From the NCBI RefSeq assembly GCF_024609785.1, contig NZ_JANHJQ010000005.1:121129-185128 (forward strand): 64,000 nucleotides of DNA. The letters run 5' to 3'. The notes beneath the pieces were generated by a model. That model had not been told where the DNA came from and did no database searches. It saw only the letters and a list, made by a program, of their open reading frames with translations. Shown here one piece after another: positions 31,792 to 39,898 of the stretch (its first letter is position 1; each line of letters opens with the position of its first letter). The stretch is from Pseudalkalibacillus decolorationis. GTDB lineage: Bacteria; Bacillota; Bacilli; Bacillales; Fictibacillaceae. Position numbers and translations under genes: made by a program.

Positions 31792-31820
31792 TTGTCCCAT
31801 TTTATTTTTCTTTGTACAAT
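31792..31820 (+). promoter_or_regulatory. sigma-A-like promoter of prli42-IMEF-encapsulin
   Basis: TTGTCC and TACAAT are spaced by 17 bp. No Fur-like box is evident here, unlike at the ferredoxin promoter. Confidence 0.55.
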
Positions 31821-31848
31821 AATAAATGATGAGTAGGAGGTTTTTCAA

Positions 31849-31938
31849 TTGCGTAGAAAATGGATGAAGATTGTCATATACATCATGATTATTACAATGC
31901 TCCTTTCTTTATTAACAAGCGTAGCTTTCATGTTTTAA
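31849..31938 (+). CDS. prli42: Prli42-like stressosome-associated membrane miniprotein
   Basis: A 29-residue frame starts at TTG eight bases after AGGAGG and encodes a basic N-terminus (MRRKWMK) followed by one hydrophobic helix rich in Ile, Met and Leu, ending SVAFMF. Size and pattern match Prli42, the miniprotein that anchors the stressosome to the membrane in Listeria. It lies about 150 bp before the IMEF gene and may share its transcript. Confidence 0.75.
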   Translation: MRRKWMKIVIYIMIITMLLSLLTSVAFMF

Positions 31939-32089
31939 TCAATCATGATAGAACAGAAAAATTTACGAGACACACAATTATTAGTATTATAGGTAATAAA
32001 GGAAATCCATCAACTCTAATGCGTTTAGATGGTGAAATTATGGGTATTATGTTTAGATATGGAGTATGAAACGTAGGAGTGTGATAAAA

Positions 32090-32701
32090 ATGTCAGACCA
32101 CTTCCCGGTATTAAAAAACATTTTTGCCAGGACAGAGGAAGCTTTAAATGTTTTCATGGGGGTTCTTGAACCGACTATTGAAAATGCAAAGGATGAGCAT
32201 GAACGATTGTACTTCCACCATATATACGAAGAAGAGGAACATCGGCAGGATCGTCTAAGTGTTTTGAATCCTAAGTTGGACTATTTTATTGAACATAATT
32301 CAGCGGTGGACCGATCTAACCATGAATTCATACGGCTATTGCAGGATATTAGCCTTGAAAAGTTCGGCCTACATAATTTCCTTGAACATCTGGATCTCGC
32401 ACTCTTTCAATTTAAAGATACCGAACACGAGACTAGCCTACAGAGCCTTCGTGACATGACACATGAGGATTATCAAACCATTAAATCTATACTTAACGAG
32501 TTGAACGATCAATTCGAAGGAGCGGCTAACTCAGCAGCTTCGATCCCGACAGATGAAAAAGAAAATGTGGCAAGTCATCTTAAAGTTGATAAATATACAG
32601 ATACTCCTGCCGCACAATCAAGTTCACATTCAACAACGACTGTTTCTGCTTCACGTCAGAAAAAAGGACTTACTGTCGGAAGTTTAAAAGGAGGAAAATA
32701 A
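32090..32701 (+). CDS. IMEF: iron-mineralising encapsulin-associated cargo protein
   Basis: The 203-residue protein has a helical ferritin-like core rich in Glu and His (for example ENAKDEHERLYFHHIYEEEEHRQDR), then a low-complexity Ser/Thr linker, and ends KKGLTVGSLKGGK. LTVGSLK at 194-200 is the encapsulin targeting peptide known for the IMEF system, which in Quasibacillus thermotolerans oxidises and stores iron inside a large T=4 shell. Start ATG ten bases after AGGAG; an ATG eight codons earlier lacks a ribosome binding site. Encapsulin starts 2 bp after its stop and uses a Shine-Dalgarno within the targeting-peptide codons. Confidence 0.93.
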   Translation: MSDHFPVLKNIFARTEEALNVFMGVLEPTIENAKDEHERLYFHHIYEEEEHRQDRLSVLNPKLDYFIEHNSAVDRSNHEFIRLLQDISLEKFGLHNFLEHLDLALFQFKDTEHETSLQSLRDMTHEDYQTIKSILNELNDQFEGAANSAASIPTDEKENVASHLKVDKYTDTPAAQSSSHSTTTVSASRQKKGLTVGSLKGGK

Positions 32702-32703
32702 GG

Positions 32704-33555
32704 ATGAATAAAACGATTAAATTTGCTGATTCTCCATTGGTCGATCGCGACTGGGAAAGACTCGATGAAACAATCGTGGATAGTATTCGCAGACAACTAA
32801 TTGGACGTCGGTTTATTGATATTTACGGACCGCTCGGACAGGGTGTTCAAACGGTAACAAATGATGTATATGAAGACAAAGAACTTGGCACGATGGGCTA
32901 CCATGGTGAAAGCCTCCAGCTTACAGAGCCCACAAAAAGGGTCAACTTGACCATTCCACTGTTGTACAAAGATTTTATTTTGTACTGGCGGGATATTGAA
33001 CAAGCGAAAACACTAGATATTCCAATTGATTTCTCAGTAGCAGCAAACGCTGCCGCACAGTCTGCTTTACTTGAAGATGATATGATCTTCAATGGAACAA
33101 AAGCATTCGATCTCGAAGGGTTAATGAACGTGAAAGGACGCCTAACCCACATACGTGAAGATTGGATGAAGTCAGGGAATGCTTTTATGGATGTTGTTGA
33201 GGCACGAAACAAATTGCTGAAAATGGGACACAGTGGACCTTATGCACTCGTCCTTTCACCATCTTTATATGCCTTGATTCACCGTGTTCATGAAGGCACC
33301 CATGTCCTTGAAATCGAACATATCCGCGAGCTTGTTACAGATGGAATTTATCAGTCACCTGTCATAAAAGAGGATTCAGGTGTCCTTGTAGCAACCGGAC
33401 GGGAAAATCTTGATCTAGCTATCGCAGAGGACTTCGATTCTGCGTTCATGGATACGGAAAACATGAACTATTTATTCAGAGTTTATGAAAGCTCTGTATT
33501 AAGAATCAAAAGACCTTCTGCTGTATGTACACTTGAATCCCCGAAAAAAAAGTAG
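32704..33555 (+). CDS. encapsulin shell protein (family 1, IMEF type)
   Basis: The 283-residue HK97-fold protein forms the nanocompartment. Family 1 features are visible: N-terminal helix with SPLVDRDWERLDETIVDSIR that in this family binds cargo tags, RRFIDIYGPLG, the E-loop region containing EPTKRVNLTIPLLYKDFILYWRD, DDMIFNG in the middle and a C-terminal FRVYESSVLRIKRPSAVC. It directly follows its cargo gene with coupled translation. Family members of this size with IMEF cargo build T=4, 240-subunit shells. Ends at a strong bidirectional terminator. Confidence 0.95.
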   Translation: MNKTIKFADSPLVDRDWERLDETIVDSIRRQLIGRRFIDIYGPLGQGVQTVTNDVYEDKELGTMGYHGESLQLTEPTKRVNLTIPLLYKDFILYWRDIEQAKTLDIPIDFSVAANAAAQSALLEDDMIFNGTKAFDLEGLMNVKGRLTHIREDWMKSGNAFMDVVEARNKLLKMGHSGPYALVLSPSLYALIHRVHEGTHVLEIEHIRELVTDGIYQSPVIKEDSGVLVATGRENLDLAIAEDFDSAFMDTENMNYLFRVYESSVLRIKRPSAVCTLESPKKK

Positions 33556-33579
33556 AGTCCCTTTAGGATTCTACTTTTT
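33546..33579. terminator. bidirectional terminator after encapsulin
   Basis: AAAAAGTAGAGTCC pairs with GGATTCTACTTTTT around a 5-nt loop; poly-A and poly-T on both sides serve encapsulin and the convergent 156-aa gene. Confidence 0.85.
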
Positions 33580-33591
33580 ACTCTTTTGATT

Positions 33592-34062
33592 CTATGCTAT
33601 CTTTATCGTTTTCGAATTAAATTTGTTATTTAACGGGCTTAGTTCATGTTCACTTTCTATGGCTTCAAACCCAATGTCATCAAGAATCGCTTGAACTTCT
33701 TCCAAGAAAATTGAAGTACTGGAGCCTTCGTTCACTTCACAGAGACGTTTTAAATAGTCGATTCGTTGCTCGGTTTTCATTTTCTTACAATAACTATTTT
33801 TCAAATCTCGTACCGAACAATGTCGTGTTGACGTCATCATACTAATGTCATGCACGTTGACGATATAATGCTCACCGTCTCCGGTAATGAACCCAATCGA
33901 ATAAAACGTTGATCCTGAGTAATCGACATTGGTGATGACGGGATATGTAAACTCTTCTCCCGTGCTCAAACGAATTCGAGTCGCTTCAATAGCTCCACCT
34001 ACTTTTCTCTCATTCGTTATCAGTGTATGCATATCAGTGAAACCATGTACATCGCAATTCAT
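33592..34062 (-). CDS. hypothetical 156-aa protein with Fur-type boxes upstream, inside the encapsulin locus
   Basis: A 156-residue soluble protein I do not recognise. It has no signal peptide or membrane helix. The N-terminal half reads like a beta-rich domain (IRLSTGEEFTYPVITNVDYSGSTF.., YSIGFITGDGEHYIVNVHDIS), the C-terminal half is helical and charged. Four cysteines are scattered and do not form a clear metal motif. The start has an excellent GGGGAGG site. It is divergent from the tagged ferredoxin and shares with it an intergenic region holding two Fur-like boxes, so it is probably iron-responsive. It lacks the LTVGSLK tag, so it is unlikely to be lumenal cargo by that route. Confidence 0.75.
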   Translation of the reverse strand: MNCDVHGFTDMHTLITNERKVGGAIEATRIRLSTGEEFTYPVITNVDYSGSTFYSIGFITGDGEHYIVNVHDISMMTSTRHCSVRDLKNSYCKKMKTEQRIDYLKRLCEVNEGSSTSIFLEEVQAILDDIGFEAIESEHELSPLNNKFNSKTIKIA

Positions 34063-34094
34063 TAGAGTTCCTCCCCATCAATAATCGTTCTCAT

Positions 34095-34109
34095 TGATAT
34101 TCATTCTCA
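34095..34109. promoter_or_regulatory. Fur-like box 1
   Basis: TGATATTCATTCTCA is a 7-1-7 inverted repeat two mismatches from the Bacillus Fur consensus TGATAATNATTATCA. A third half-site GTTCTCA lies just to its left. Confidence 0.7.
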
Positions 34110-34116
34110 GTTTATA

Positions 34117-34131
34117 TGAGAATTGTTCTCA
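34117..34131. promoter_or_regulatory. Fur-like box 2
   Basis: TGAGAATTGTTCTCA is a near-perfect 7-1-7 inverted repeat. It overlaps the -35 element of the ferredoxin promoter, the usual place for repression. Confidence 0.75.
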
Positions 34132-34152
34132 TGTCAACGAGTAAATTATAAT
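34123..34152 (+). promoter_or_regulatory. promoter of the tagged ferredoxin gene
   Basis: TTGTTC and TATAAT are separated by 18 bp; the -35 lies within Fur-like box 2. Confidence 0.6.
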
Positions 34153-34213
34153 TTCCGGAACATTTCAGGATAAATTTGCGTATGTTTTGGTGTGTAATGA
34201 AAGGATGGTTTAA

Positions 34214-34588
34214 GTGAAAAAGACTTTAACAGTGGGGTCTCTTAAGCAAAGTTCGAGCAATAATGTAAGATCGAAGGAAGTTTCTGTTCCTCCAATAAAA
34301 TCAAATCCAAGGGTGAATAAAACGACGTCAACCGCTCGCATTTATTTTACTCAAAATCGAAGAAGTTTTTCTGTTCCTTTTAAAAAAGGGCAAACCGTAT
34401 TAGACACTGCACTCACCCAAGGCCACCAGTTAGATTTCAAATGTAAAAAAGGAACATGTGGAAAGTGTCAAATTCAAGTATTAAAAGACGAAGTGGGACT
34501 TACGCCGGCGAACGAAGCCGAACAGAAAAGGCTTAGTTCCAAAGTCCATTCAGGTTACCGACTTTCTTGTCAAGCAAGAATGGTCTGA
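34214..34588 (+). CDS. encapsulin-targeted [2Fe-2S] ferredoxin
   Basis: The 124-residue protein begins MKKTLTVGSLK; LTVGSLK at residues 5-11 is identical to the C-terminal tag of the IMEF cargo. A flexible linker (12-40) leads to a plant-type ferredoxin domain with Cys77, Cys82, Cys85 and Cys119 (CX4CX2CX33C) ligating a [2Fe-2S] cluster. Tagged ferredoxins are known partners of IMEF encapsulins and are proposed to reduce stored ferric iron for release, like bacterioferritin-associated ferredoxin. GTG start after AAAGGATGG. Fur-type boxes upstream suggest expression under iron limitation, which fits an iron-mobilising role. Confidence 0.92.
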   Translation: MKKTLTVGSLKQSSSNNVRSKEVSVPPIKSNPRVNKTTSTARIYFTQNRRSFSVPFKKGQTVLDTALTQGHQLDFKCKKGTCGKCQIQVLKDEVGLTPANEAEQKRLSSKVHSGYRLSCQARMV

Positions 34589-34604
34589 CGCTCATTATTA
34601 AATC

Positions 34605-35123
34605 CTATTCCAGAAAAACATCCCGCATTCGTACAATTTCTTGAAATGACTTTGGAGTATCTACAACCAAAACCCTTGTCCCGAGGGGAACGTGATCAAA
34701 TAACCATTGAATATCATTTTCTTGAAACCTGACACAGCCTGATGTCGCATATTTACCAATTGATTGAGGATTATTATTTCCATGTAATCCATAAATACGT
34801 CCGTCCGTGTTTTTGGCATCAAATCCAATCCAACGAGACCCAAGCGGATTATCAGGGTCTCCTCCAGGAATGTCCTTCTTACGATAATAAGGATCTTTTG
34901 CTTTTACAACGACAGTGAATTCTCCTTCAGGTGTAAGGCCCGATGATTTACCTGTAGCAACCTTTCCCTCTTTGGCAATTGTTCCGTCATCAAAGAAAAC
35001 ATATGAGTTGGTTTTCTTATTTACAATGAGATACGGATCCCCCGGTATTGGGTTCTCCCCTAACGGCCAGATTGGAGATGAAATGGCAAACACAAAAGCA
35101 AGAACTAGGTTAATGGCTCCCAC
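34605..35123 (-). CDS. L,D-transpeptidase (YkuD family)
   Basis: The 172-residue exported protein has a short hydrophobic N-terminal segment (about 3-20) and a YkuD catalytic domain with His114 in HGNNNP and SGCVR holding Cys130 and Arg132. It makes 3-3 cross-links or anchors proteins in peptidoglycan. There is no LysM domain. Starts at GTG after AAGGAAGG; 53 bp downstream of the yqjA-like gene and possibly in its transcript. Confidence 0.9.
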   Translation of the reverse strand: MGAINLVLAFVFAISSPIWPLGENPIPGDPYLIVNKKTNSYVFFDDGTIAKEGKVATGKSSGLTPEGEFTVVVKAKDPYYRKKDIPGGDPDNPLGSRWIGFDAKNTDGRIYGLHGNNNPQSIGKYATSGCVRFQENDIQWLFDHVPLGTRVLVVDTPKSFQEIVRMRDVFLE

Positions 35124-35176
35124 AATAATCCTTCCTTTCCATTCGGTTATACCTTAGTTTGCCCAATCTTACACAG

Positions 35177-36130
35177 TCATTCATCCCTCGCTTTAAAATA
35201 ACGCTTGAGGATTAAATATTGTTCCATTTCAGTTAAAAAATAAAACAAAGAAGAGCGCGTCTCAAATTCAGTTCGATCTCGCGGTAAATCCATTTCTCGG
35301 AATGAATTTCTTAATTGGTCAAGTTCATCTAAATATTTTTGTGCTGTATTGCCTGGGTGGATCGCATCTGCAATTTTCTCCAAAAAATCGGCAAGCTGAT
35401 GGCTTTGTATGTAACTTTTATCCAATGATGAAATGATCGGCAGCACCCGTTCAAGAATCTCAAATTGCTTTTCTCTCATTTTAAAATAATTGTAGTACTC
35501 GTTTTCATGTCTCAACAAATGATTCTCTATATCTCTAAACGCCAAACTTTTTCCATCCTTTATTAACCGATCTGCAACAACAATCTCTTTTCCGTCCCAA
35601 TCATTGTCTCCAATTCGCAAAAAAGATGCATATTCTTGTAAAATCTTATGAAATGACCCTTCTATACCACACTGATATTGTTTAAGCTGTTTCTCCATAC
35701 TTGGCATATATAAATTCACAATTAATGCAACACCGATCCCGATTGATATGATGGCCAGTTCATTCAAAACAATCGGTATAGTAATCTCCTTCATCGTCAA
35801 TAAGTGTAAAATAATGACGGAACTCGTAATAACACCCTGTTGAATGCGCAGTACCACAGTTGTTGGAATAAACAGCAGTAAAAGTAAACCAAGTACGAAT
35901 GGATGATAGGTGATTCCTTCAAAGAAAATAAACCCAAAAAGAATCCCGACAATACACGCGATAAACCGTTCCGCGGAACTTATCATTGAACGTTTTCTTG
36001 TTACTTGAATCGATAAAATCGCAAGGATTCCTGCCGATATATAATTGTCCAGTTCAAATGCCTTAGCGATTAATATTGCCACTGGTGCAGCAATCGCTGT
36101 TTTCAATGTACGGTATCCAATACGAAACAC
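35177..36130 (-). CDS. yqjA: aromatic acid exporter/FUSC-family membrane protein (YqjA-like)
   Basis: The 317-residue protein has six predicted transmembrane helices in the first 150 residues (ArAE_1 type) followed by a roughly 160-residue cytoplasmic helical domain. The segment beginning SIQVTRKRSMISSAERFIACI is typical of this family. B. subtilis YqjA has the same size and neighbourhood (artPQR upstream). Substrate unknown. Confidence 0.82.
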   Translation of the reverse strand: MFRIGYRTLKTAIAAPVAILIAKAFELDNYISAGILAILSIQVTRKRSMISSAERFIACIVGILFGFIFFEGITYHPFVLGLLLLLFIPTTVVLRIQQGVITSSVIILHLLTMKEITIPIVLNELAIISIGIGVALIVNLYMPSMEKQLKQYQCGIEGSFHKILQEYASFLRIGDNDWDGKEIVVADRLIKDGKSLAFRDIENHLLRHENEYYNYFKMREKQFEILERVLPIISSLDKSYIQSHQLADFLEKIADAIHPGNTAQKYLDELDQLRNSFREMDLPRDRTEFETRSSLFYFLTEMEQYLILKRYFKARDE

Positions 36131-36156
36131 TCGAAAATCCCTCCCCAGCTAAACGT

Positions 36157-36189
36157 AAAAAAGGGATGACTCTATGAGAATCATTCCCT
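36157..36189 (-). terminator. terminator of the artPQR operon
   Basis: Minus-strand AGGGAATGATTC and GAGTCATCCCT form the stem, followed by six T residues. Confidence 0.75.
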
Positions 36190-36233
36190 ATATGAACCCA
36201 TTCTATGATAGATTTTCGGTCCAAAACATCAAT

Positions 36234-36255
36234 GAATTGAATTGAATTGAATTGA
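36234..36255 (+). repeat. GAATT microsatellite
   Basis: About four and a half perfect 5-bp GAATT repeats in the short gap after artR. No function is suggested. Confidence 0.7.
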
Positions 36256-36318
36256 AATTCAAAAACAAATCCCAAACAGATTAGCAGCACTTTATCAGCG
36301 GTTCTCTTGTCAGTCTTC

Positions 36319-37041
36319 TTAAAGTATCTTCTCCAAAAACTGTTTTGCCCTTTCAGACTTTGGTTGTGAGAAAAACGTTGCAGGTTTACTATCTTCAACA
36401 AGTTTTCCATCATCTAGAAATAGAATTCGATCGGCGAGTTCTCTTGCAAATCCCATCTCATGAGTTACAATCACCATCGTCATTCCAGTATGTGCTAATG
36501 ACTTGATAACTTCAAGGACTTCTTTTACCATTTCTGGATCAAGTGCAGATGTAGGTTCATCGAACAACATGACCTCAGGCTCCATCGCCAGTGCACGGGC
36601 GATGGCTACTCGCTGTTTTTGACCACCAGAAAGACGGTTCGGATACTCATTTTCCTTTTGCGATAAACCAACCTTTTCAATTAGCAATCGCGCTTTTAGA
36701 ACTGCCTTATCCTTGTCCATTTTTTTAACAGTCATCGGTGCATACGTTACATTTTCAAGTACAGTCATATGGGGGAAAAGATGAAAATGCTGAAATACCA
36801 TTCCTATTTTCTCTCGAATTTTAAAAAGCGGTGCACGCTTATTTGTAATGTCTTGACCGTTGATTTTAATCACACCGTCCGTTGGTGATTCCAAGCGGTT
36901 GAGACATCGCAAGAACGTTGATTTACCGGATCCTGATGGACCAACAACAGCAATAATCTCACCTTGTTCAATCTCAGTGTTAATTCCATTTAAGACTGCT
37001 GTACTTCCGAATGATTTATTAAGATTATTTACACTAATCAA
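36319..37041 (-). CDS. artR: amino acid (arginine-type) ABC transporter ATPase
   Basis: The 240-residue polar-amino-acid ABC ATPase has Walker [11 protein letters not shown]-loop [12 protein letters not shown], signature [15 protein letters not shown], Walker [15 protein letters not shown] and the switch His in VTHEMGFA. It overlaps the permease gene by eight bases. It corresponds to B. subtilis ArtR (YqiZ). Confidence 0.93.
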   Translation of the reverse strand: MISVNNLNKSFGSTAVLNGINTEIEQGEIIAVVGPSGSGKSTFLRCLNRLESPTDGVIKINGQDITNKRAPLFKIREKIGMVFQHFHLFPHMTVLENVTYAPMTVKKMDKDKAVLKARLLIEKVGLSQKENEYPNRLSGGQKQRVAIARALAMEPEVMLFDEPTSALDPEMVKEVLEVIKSLAHTGMTMVIVTHEMGFARELADRILFLDDGKLVEDSKPATFFSQPKSERAKQFLEKIL

Positions 37042-37693
37042 CGATACTCAACCTCTTTTCAAGAGCTTTCCCAGTTATTGATAAGCACATCACCATTAGA
37101 TAATAAATGAGTCCGACAATAAGGAGCGGTTCAAAAAAGTAATACGTATCGGCTCCGACAATTTGTGCACGTCTCATAATATCTGTCACGCCGATCACTG
37201 AAACGATGGCGGATTCTTTTGTAAGGGTCGCAAACTCATTAACCATTGCCGGCAGAATATTTTTCAAAGCTTGTGGAAAAATGATTTGTCGCATCATCGG
37301 TCGATACGAAACCCCAAGTGCTTGTGCAGCCTCGGTTTGGCCTTTATCCACCGCCTGAATCCCTGCTCGGATAATTTCAGACATATAAGCTCCAGAGTTC
37401 AATCCGAACGTAAGAATTCCTGCTAAAAACGGGGTGATCTCATAACCTGTCAACTGTGGTGTAGCAAAATAAATGATCGATAATTGCAAAATAAGCGGTG
37501 TTCCTCTAAAAACAGACGTGTAGGCACTCGCAAGCCATTTTAGTATCGAGATCCGTGCAATTTTCGATAGTGCCAATATGATTCCTAAAATAAACCCGAT
37601 AACTGCCGACACAGCAACAAACTTTAACGTGACCAATATCCCTTCAATGATGAATGGAATAGAAGGCACGACTTGGGCAAAATCCAAATTCAT
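37034..37693 (-). CDS. artQ: amino acid ABC transporter permease
   Basis: The 219-residue HisM-type permease has about five transmembrane segments and the EAA-loop [26 protein letters not shown] that contacts the ATPase. The ATG chosen has AAAGGGG at workable spacing; an upstream GTG overlaps the Shine-Dalgarno. Corresponds to ArtQ (YqiY). Confidence 0.9.
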   Translation of the reverse strand: MNLDFAQVVPSIPFIIEGILVTLKFVAVSAVIGFILGIILALSKIARISILKWLASAYTSVFRGTPLILQLSIIYFATPQLTGYEITPFLAGILTFGLNSGAYMSEIIRAGIQAVDKGQTEAAQALGVSYRPMMRQIIFPQALKNILPAMVNEFATLTKESAIVSVIGVTDIMRRAQIVGADTYYFFEPLLIVGLIYYLMVMCLSITGKALEKRLSIVD

Positions 37694-37735
37694 GCCTGTG
37701 TACACCCCTTTTCTTAGTTGTATGGTTTTGTGTGA

Positions 37736-38506
37736 TTATTTGGTAGTGAACCACTTTTCGGCTATTTGATCTAGTTCGCCGCTTTCCTTCATTTTGTTCA
37801 TTTCTTTATTGAAGGCTTCCTTTAAATCACTGTTTTTTTGGAATGCAACTGCAGAGCCTGCCGTTTTCTCAGCTGGTTTCTTGATTTCAAATGTATTCAG
37901 GCTTTGATCTTTATCGAGAAATCCAAATGCCACCGCGTCCTCAATAATCATCGCGTCTATTCGACCAGATTTAAGCTCTTGTACGATTTCAGGAATCTTA
38001 TTCAGTTTGACAATTTCAATATCAACCTGCTGCTGGATCTTTTCAGCTTCTTTTTCCTGAATGGATCCTAGCTGAACGGCAATCTTTTTACCTTTTAGAT
38101 CTTCGATTGTATTGATGTTCGAATCGTTTGTGGTCATCACAAGCTGCTTAGCCGTGTAATAAACCTCTGAAAAATCCACGCTTTTCTTACGCTTATCTGT
38201 AGGTGTCATGCCAGCCATCACGAAGTCTACACGATCGTTTTTCAACGCCTCTATTAAACTGTTAAAATCCATATTTTTGATTTCAAGCTCATAACCAAGA
38301 TTGTCAGCAACCTGCTTCGCGATATCGATATCAAATCCGATAATTTCGCTTCCCTTCGCTGTATCAATATACTCATAAGGTGGGTAATCCGCAGACGTTC
38401 CCATTACGATCGTCTTTTTATCACCTTCAGATGCATTACCTGAACTACAAGCCACGAGACTTGCCACAATTAGTAATAAACACATGAACAAACTTATCTT
38501 TTTCAT
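37736..38506 (-). CDS. artP: amino acid ABC transporter substrate-binding lipoprotein
   Basis: The 256-residue family 3 binding protein has a lipoprotein signal ending LLLIVASLVAC (lipidated Cys about 20), then YPPYEYIDTAKGSEIIGFDIDIAK, RVDFVMAGMTPTDKR and the RIDAMI core of polar amino-acid binders. It corresponds to B. subtilis ArtP (YqiX), a high-affinity arginine transporter. It is the promoter-proximal gene; argR lies at the right of the window. Confidence 0.9.
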   Translation of the reverse strand: MKKISLFMCLLLIVASLVACSSGNASEGDKKTIVMGTSADYPPYEYIDTAKGSEIIGFDIDIAKQVADNLGYELEIKNMDFNSLIEALKNDRVDFVMAGMTPTDKRKKSVDFSEVYYTAKQLVMTTNDSNINTIEDLKGKKIAVQLGSIQEKEAEKIQQQVDIEIVKLNKIPEIVQELKSGRIDAMIIEDAVAFGFLDKDQSLNTFEIKKPAEKTAGSAVAFQKNSDLKEAFNKEMNKMKESGELDQIAEKWFTTK

Positions 38507-38549
38507 TTCCTTACTCCTCCTACCCCTACTATGTTATTTATTTTTATAC

Positions 38550-38577
38550 ATAGTAATTAATATTTATTAGTTGACAA
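38550..38577 (-). promoter_or_regulatory. candidate promoter of artPQR
   Basis: On the minus strand TTGTCA and TACTAT are spaced by 16 bp. An AT-rich TGTATAAAAATAAAT sequence directly downstream resembles an arginine-repressor half-box, but the match is weak. Confidence 0.4.
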
Positions 38578-38683
38578 GAAGTATAATAGCACAATATAAG
38601 GGGTATGGGAAGTGCTTTTATAAGTTTTTATGTATTATTATAATTAGTTAAGACCTTTCGTTGTGATTTGTTCTAATGAATGG

Positions 38684-38953
38684 TTAGAATCTATAGCTTC
38701 GACCTTTTAGTAAACAATCGATTTGAAAGTAGGCTGTTTTGTTTTGAAGTCTTAAATCGTGTAGGATTAAATAATCTTTTTGGGGAAGGAATTTGAGTGG
38801 AAAATTTAACGCGAGTTCACCTTTGTAGCCTGCCTTGTTTATCGCACAACCCTCATCTATAAATGGTCGTCTCGGATGATCACGTGGGATTCTCCGTTGT
38901 AGGGCCTCTAGTTTTCTAATACTAGTCGGCTTTGTCCTATGCTTGATAATCAT
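38684..38953 (-). pseudogene. truncated NERD-domain protein
   Basis: The frame begins MIIKHRTKPTSIRKLEALQRR after AAAAGGGG and continues through GYKGELALNFPLKFLPQKDYLILHDLRL and YFQID, the N-terminal hallmark of Bacillus nuclease-related-domain proteins. It then ends at LLKGRSYRF, where intact members continue into the nuclease-like core for another 200 residues or so. The downstream sequence does not encode the missing part, so this is a 3'-deleted relic rather than a simple frameshift. Confidence 0.65.
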
Positions 38954-39060
38954 TAAATCGCCCCTTTTGAATGAATTTTCTAGTAAATTCTTTATATGAA
39001 GGGGAAATTCCTTCTCGTAAATCAATTTGGGTACCGAATTTTGAACACTTTTTAAGATAT

Positions 39061-39898
39061 CGGCGATTCTTAAATTTTATCGGCGAAAGTGAGATTTAAT
39101 CGGCGTTTTCTCAATTTTATCGGCGAAAGCGAGATTATATCGGCGTTTTCTCAATTTTATCGGCGAAAGCGAGATTATATCGGCGTTTTCTCAATTTTAT
39201 CGGCGAAAGCGAGATTATATCGGCGTTTTCTCAATTTTATCGGCGAAAGCGAGATTATATCGGCGTTTTCTCAATTTTATCGGCGAAAGCGAGATTATAT
39301 CGGCGTTTTCTCAATTTTATCGGCGAAAGCGAGATTATATCGGCGTTTTCTCAATTTTATCGGCGAAAGCGAGATTATATCGGCGTTTTCTCAATTTTAT
39401 CGGCGAAAGCGAGATTATATCGGCGTTTTCTCAATTTTATCGGCGAAAGCGAGATTATATCGGCGTTTTCTCAATTTTATCGGCGAAAGCGAGATTATAT
39501 CGGCGTTTTCTCAATTTTATCGGCGAAAGCGAGATTATATCGGCGTTTTCTCAATTTTATCGGCGAAAGCGAGATTATATCGGCGTTTTCTCAATTTTAT
39601 CGGCGAAAGCGAGATTATATCGGCGTTTTCTCAATTTTATCGGCGAAAGCGAGATTATATCGGCGTTTTCTCAATTTTATCGGCGAAAGCGAGATTATAT
39701 CGGCGTTTTCTCAATTTTATCGGCGAAAGCGAGATTATATCGGCGTTTTCTCAATTTTATCGGCGAAAGCGAGATTATATCGGCGTTTTCTCAATTTTAT
39801 CGGCGAAAGCGAGATTATATCGGCGTTTTCTCAATTTTATCGGCGAAAGCGAGATTATATCGGCGCTTTCTCAATTATATCGTCGTATTGTAATTATA
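39061..39898 (+). repeat. homogeneous 40-bp tandem array (about 20 units)
   Basis: From 39101 to 39860 nineteen perfect 40-bp units follow one another, each made of two 20-mers, CGGCGAAAGCGAGATTATAT and CGGCGTTTTCTCAATTTTAT. Diverged half-units flank both ends. The TATCGGCG core recurs every 20 bp. No unique spacers separate units, so it is not a CRISPR array. The forward strand has no stop codon in any frame; because 40 is not a multiple of 3 all three frames give the same 40-residue superrepeat. Confidence 0.97.

Noticed and set aside
31860..32069. 69-codon plus-strand frame between prli42 and IMEF
   Set aside because: It overlaps the Prli42 frame, lacks a ribosome binding site, and its product is not protein-like.
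32704..33555. Prophage capsid gene
   Set aside because: HK97-fold similarity is expected, but there are no phage genes around it and the cargo and tagged ferredoxin identify an encapsulin.
39061..39898. CRISPR array
   Set aside because: Units are contiguous and identical with no unique spacers, and no cas genes are nearby.
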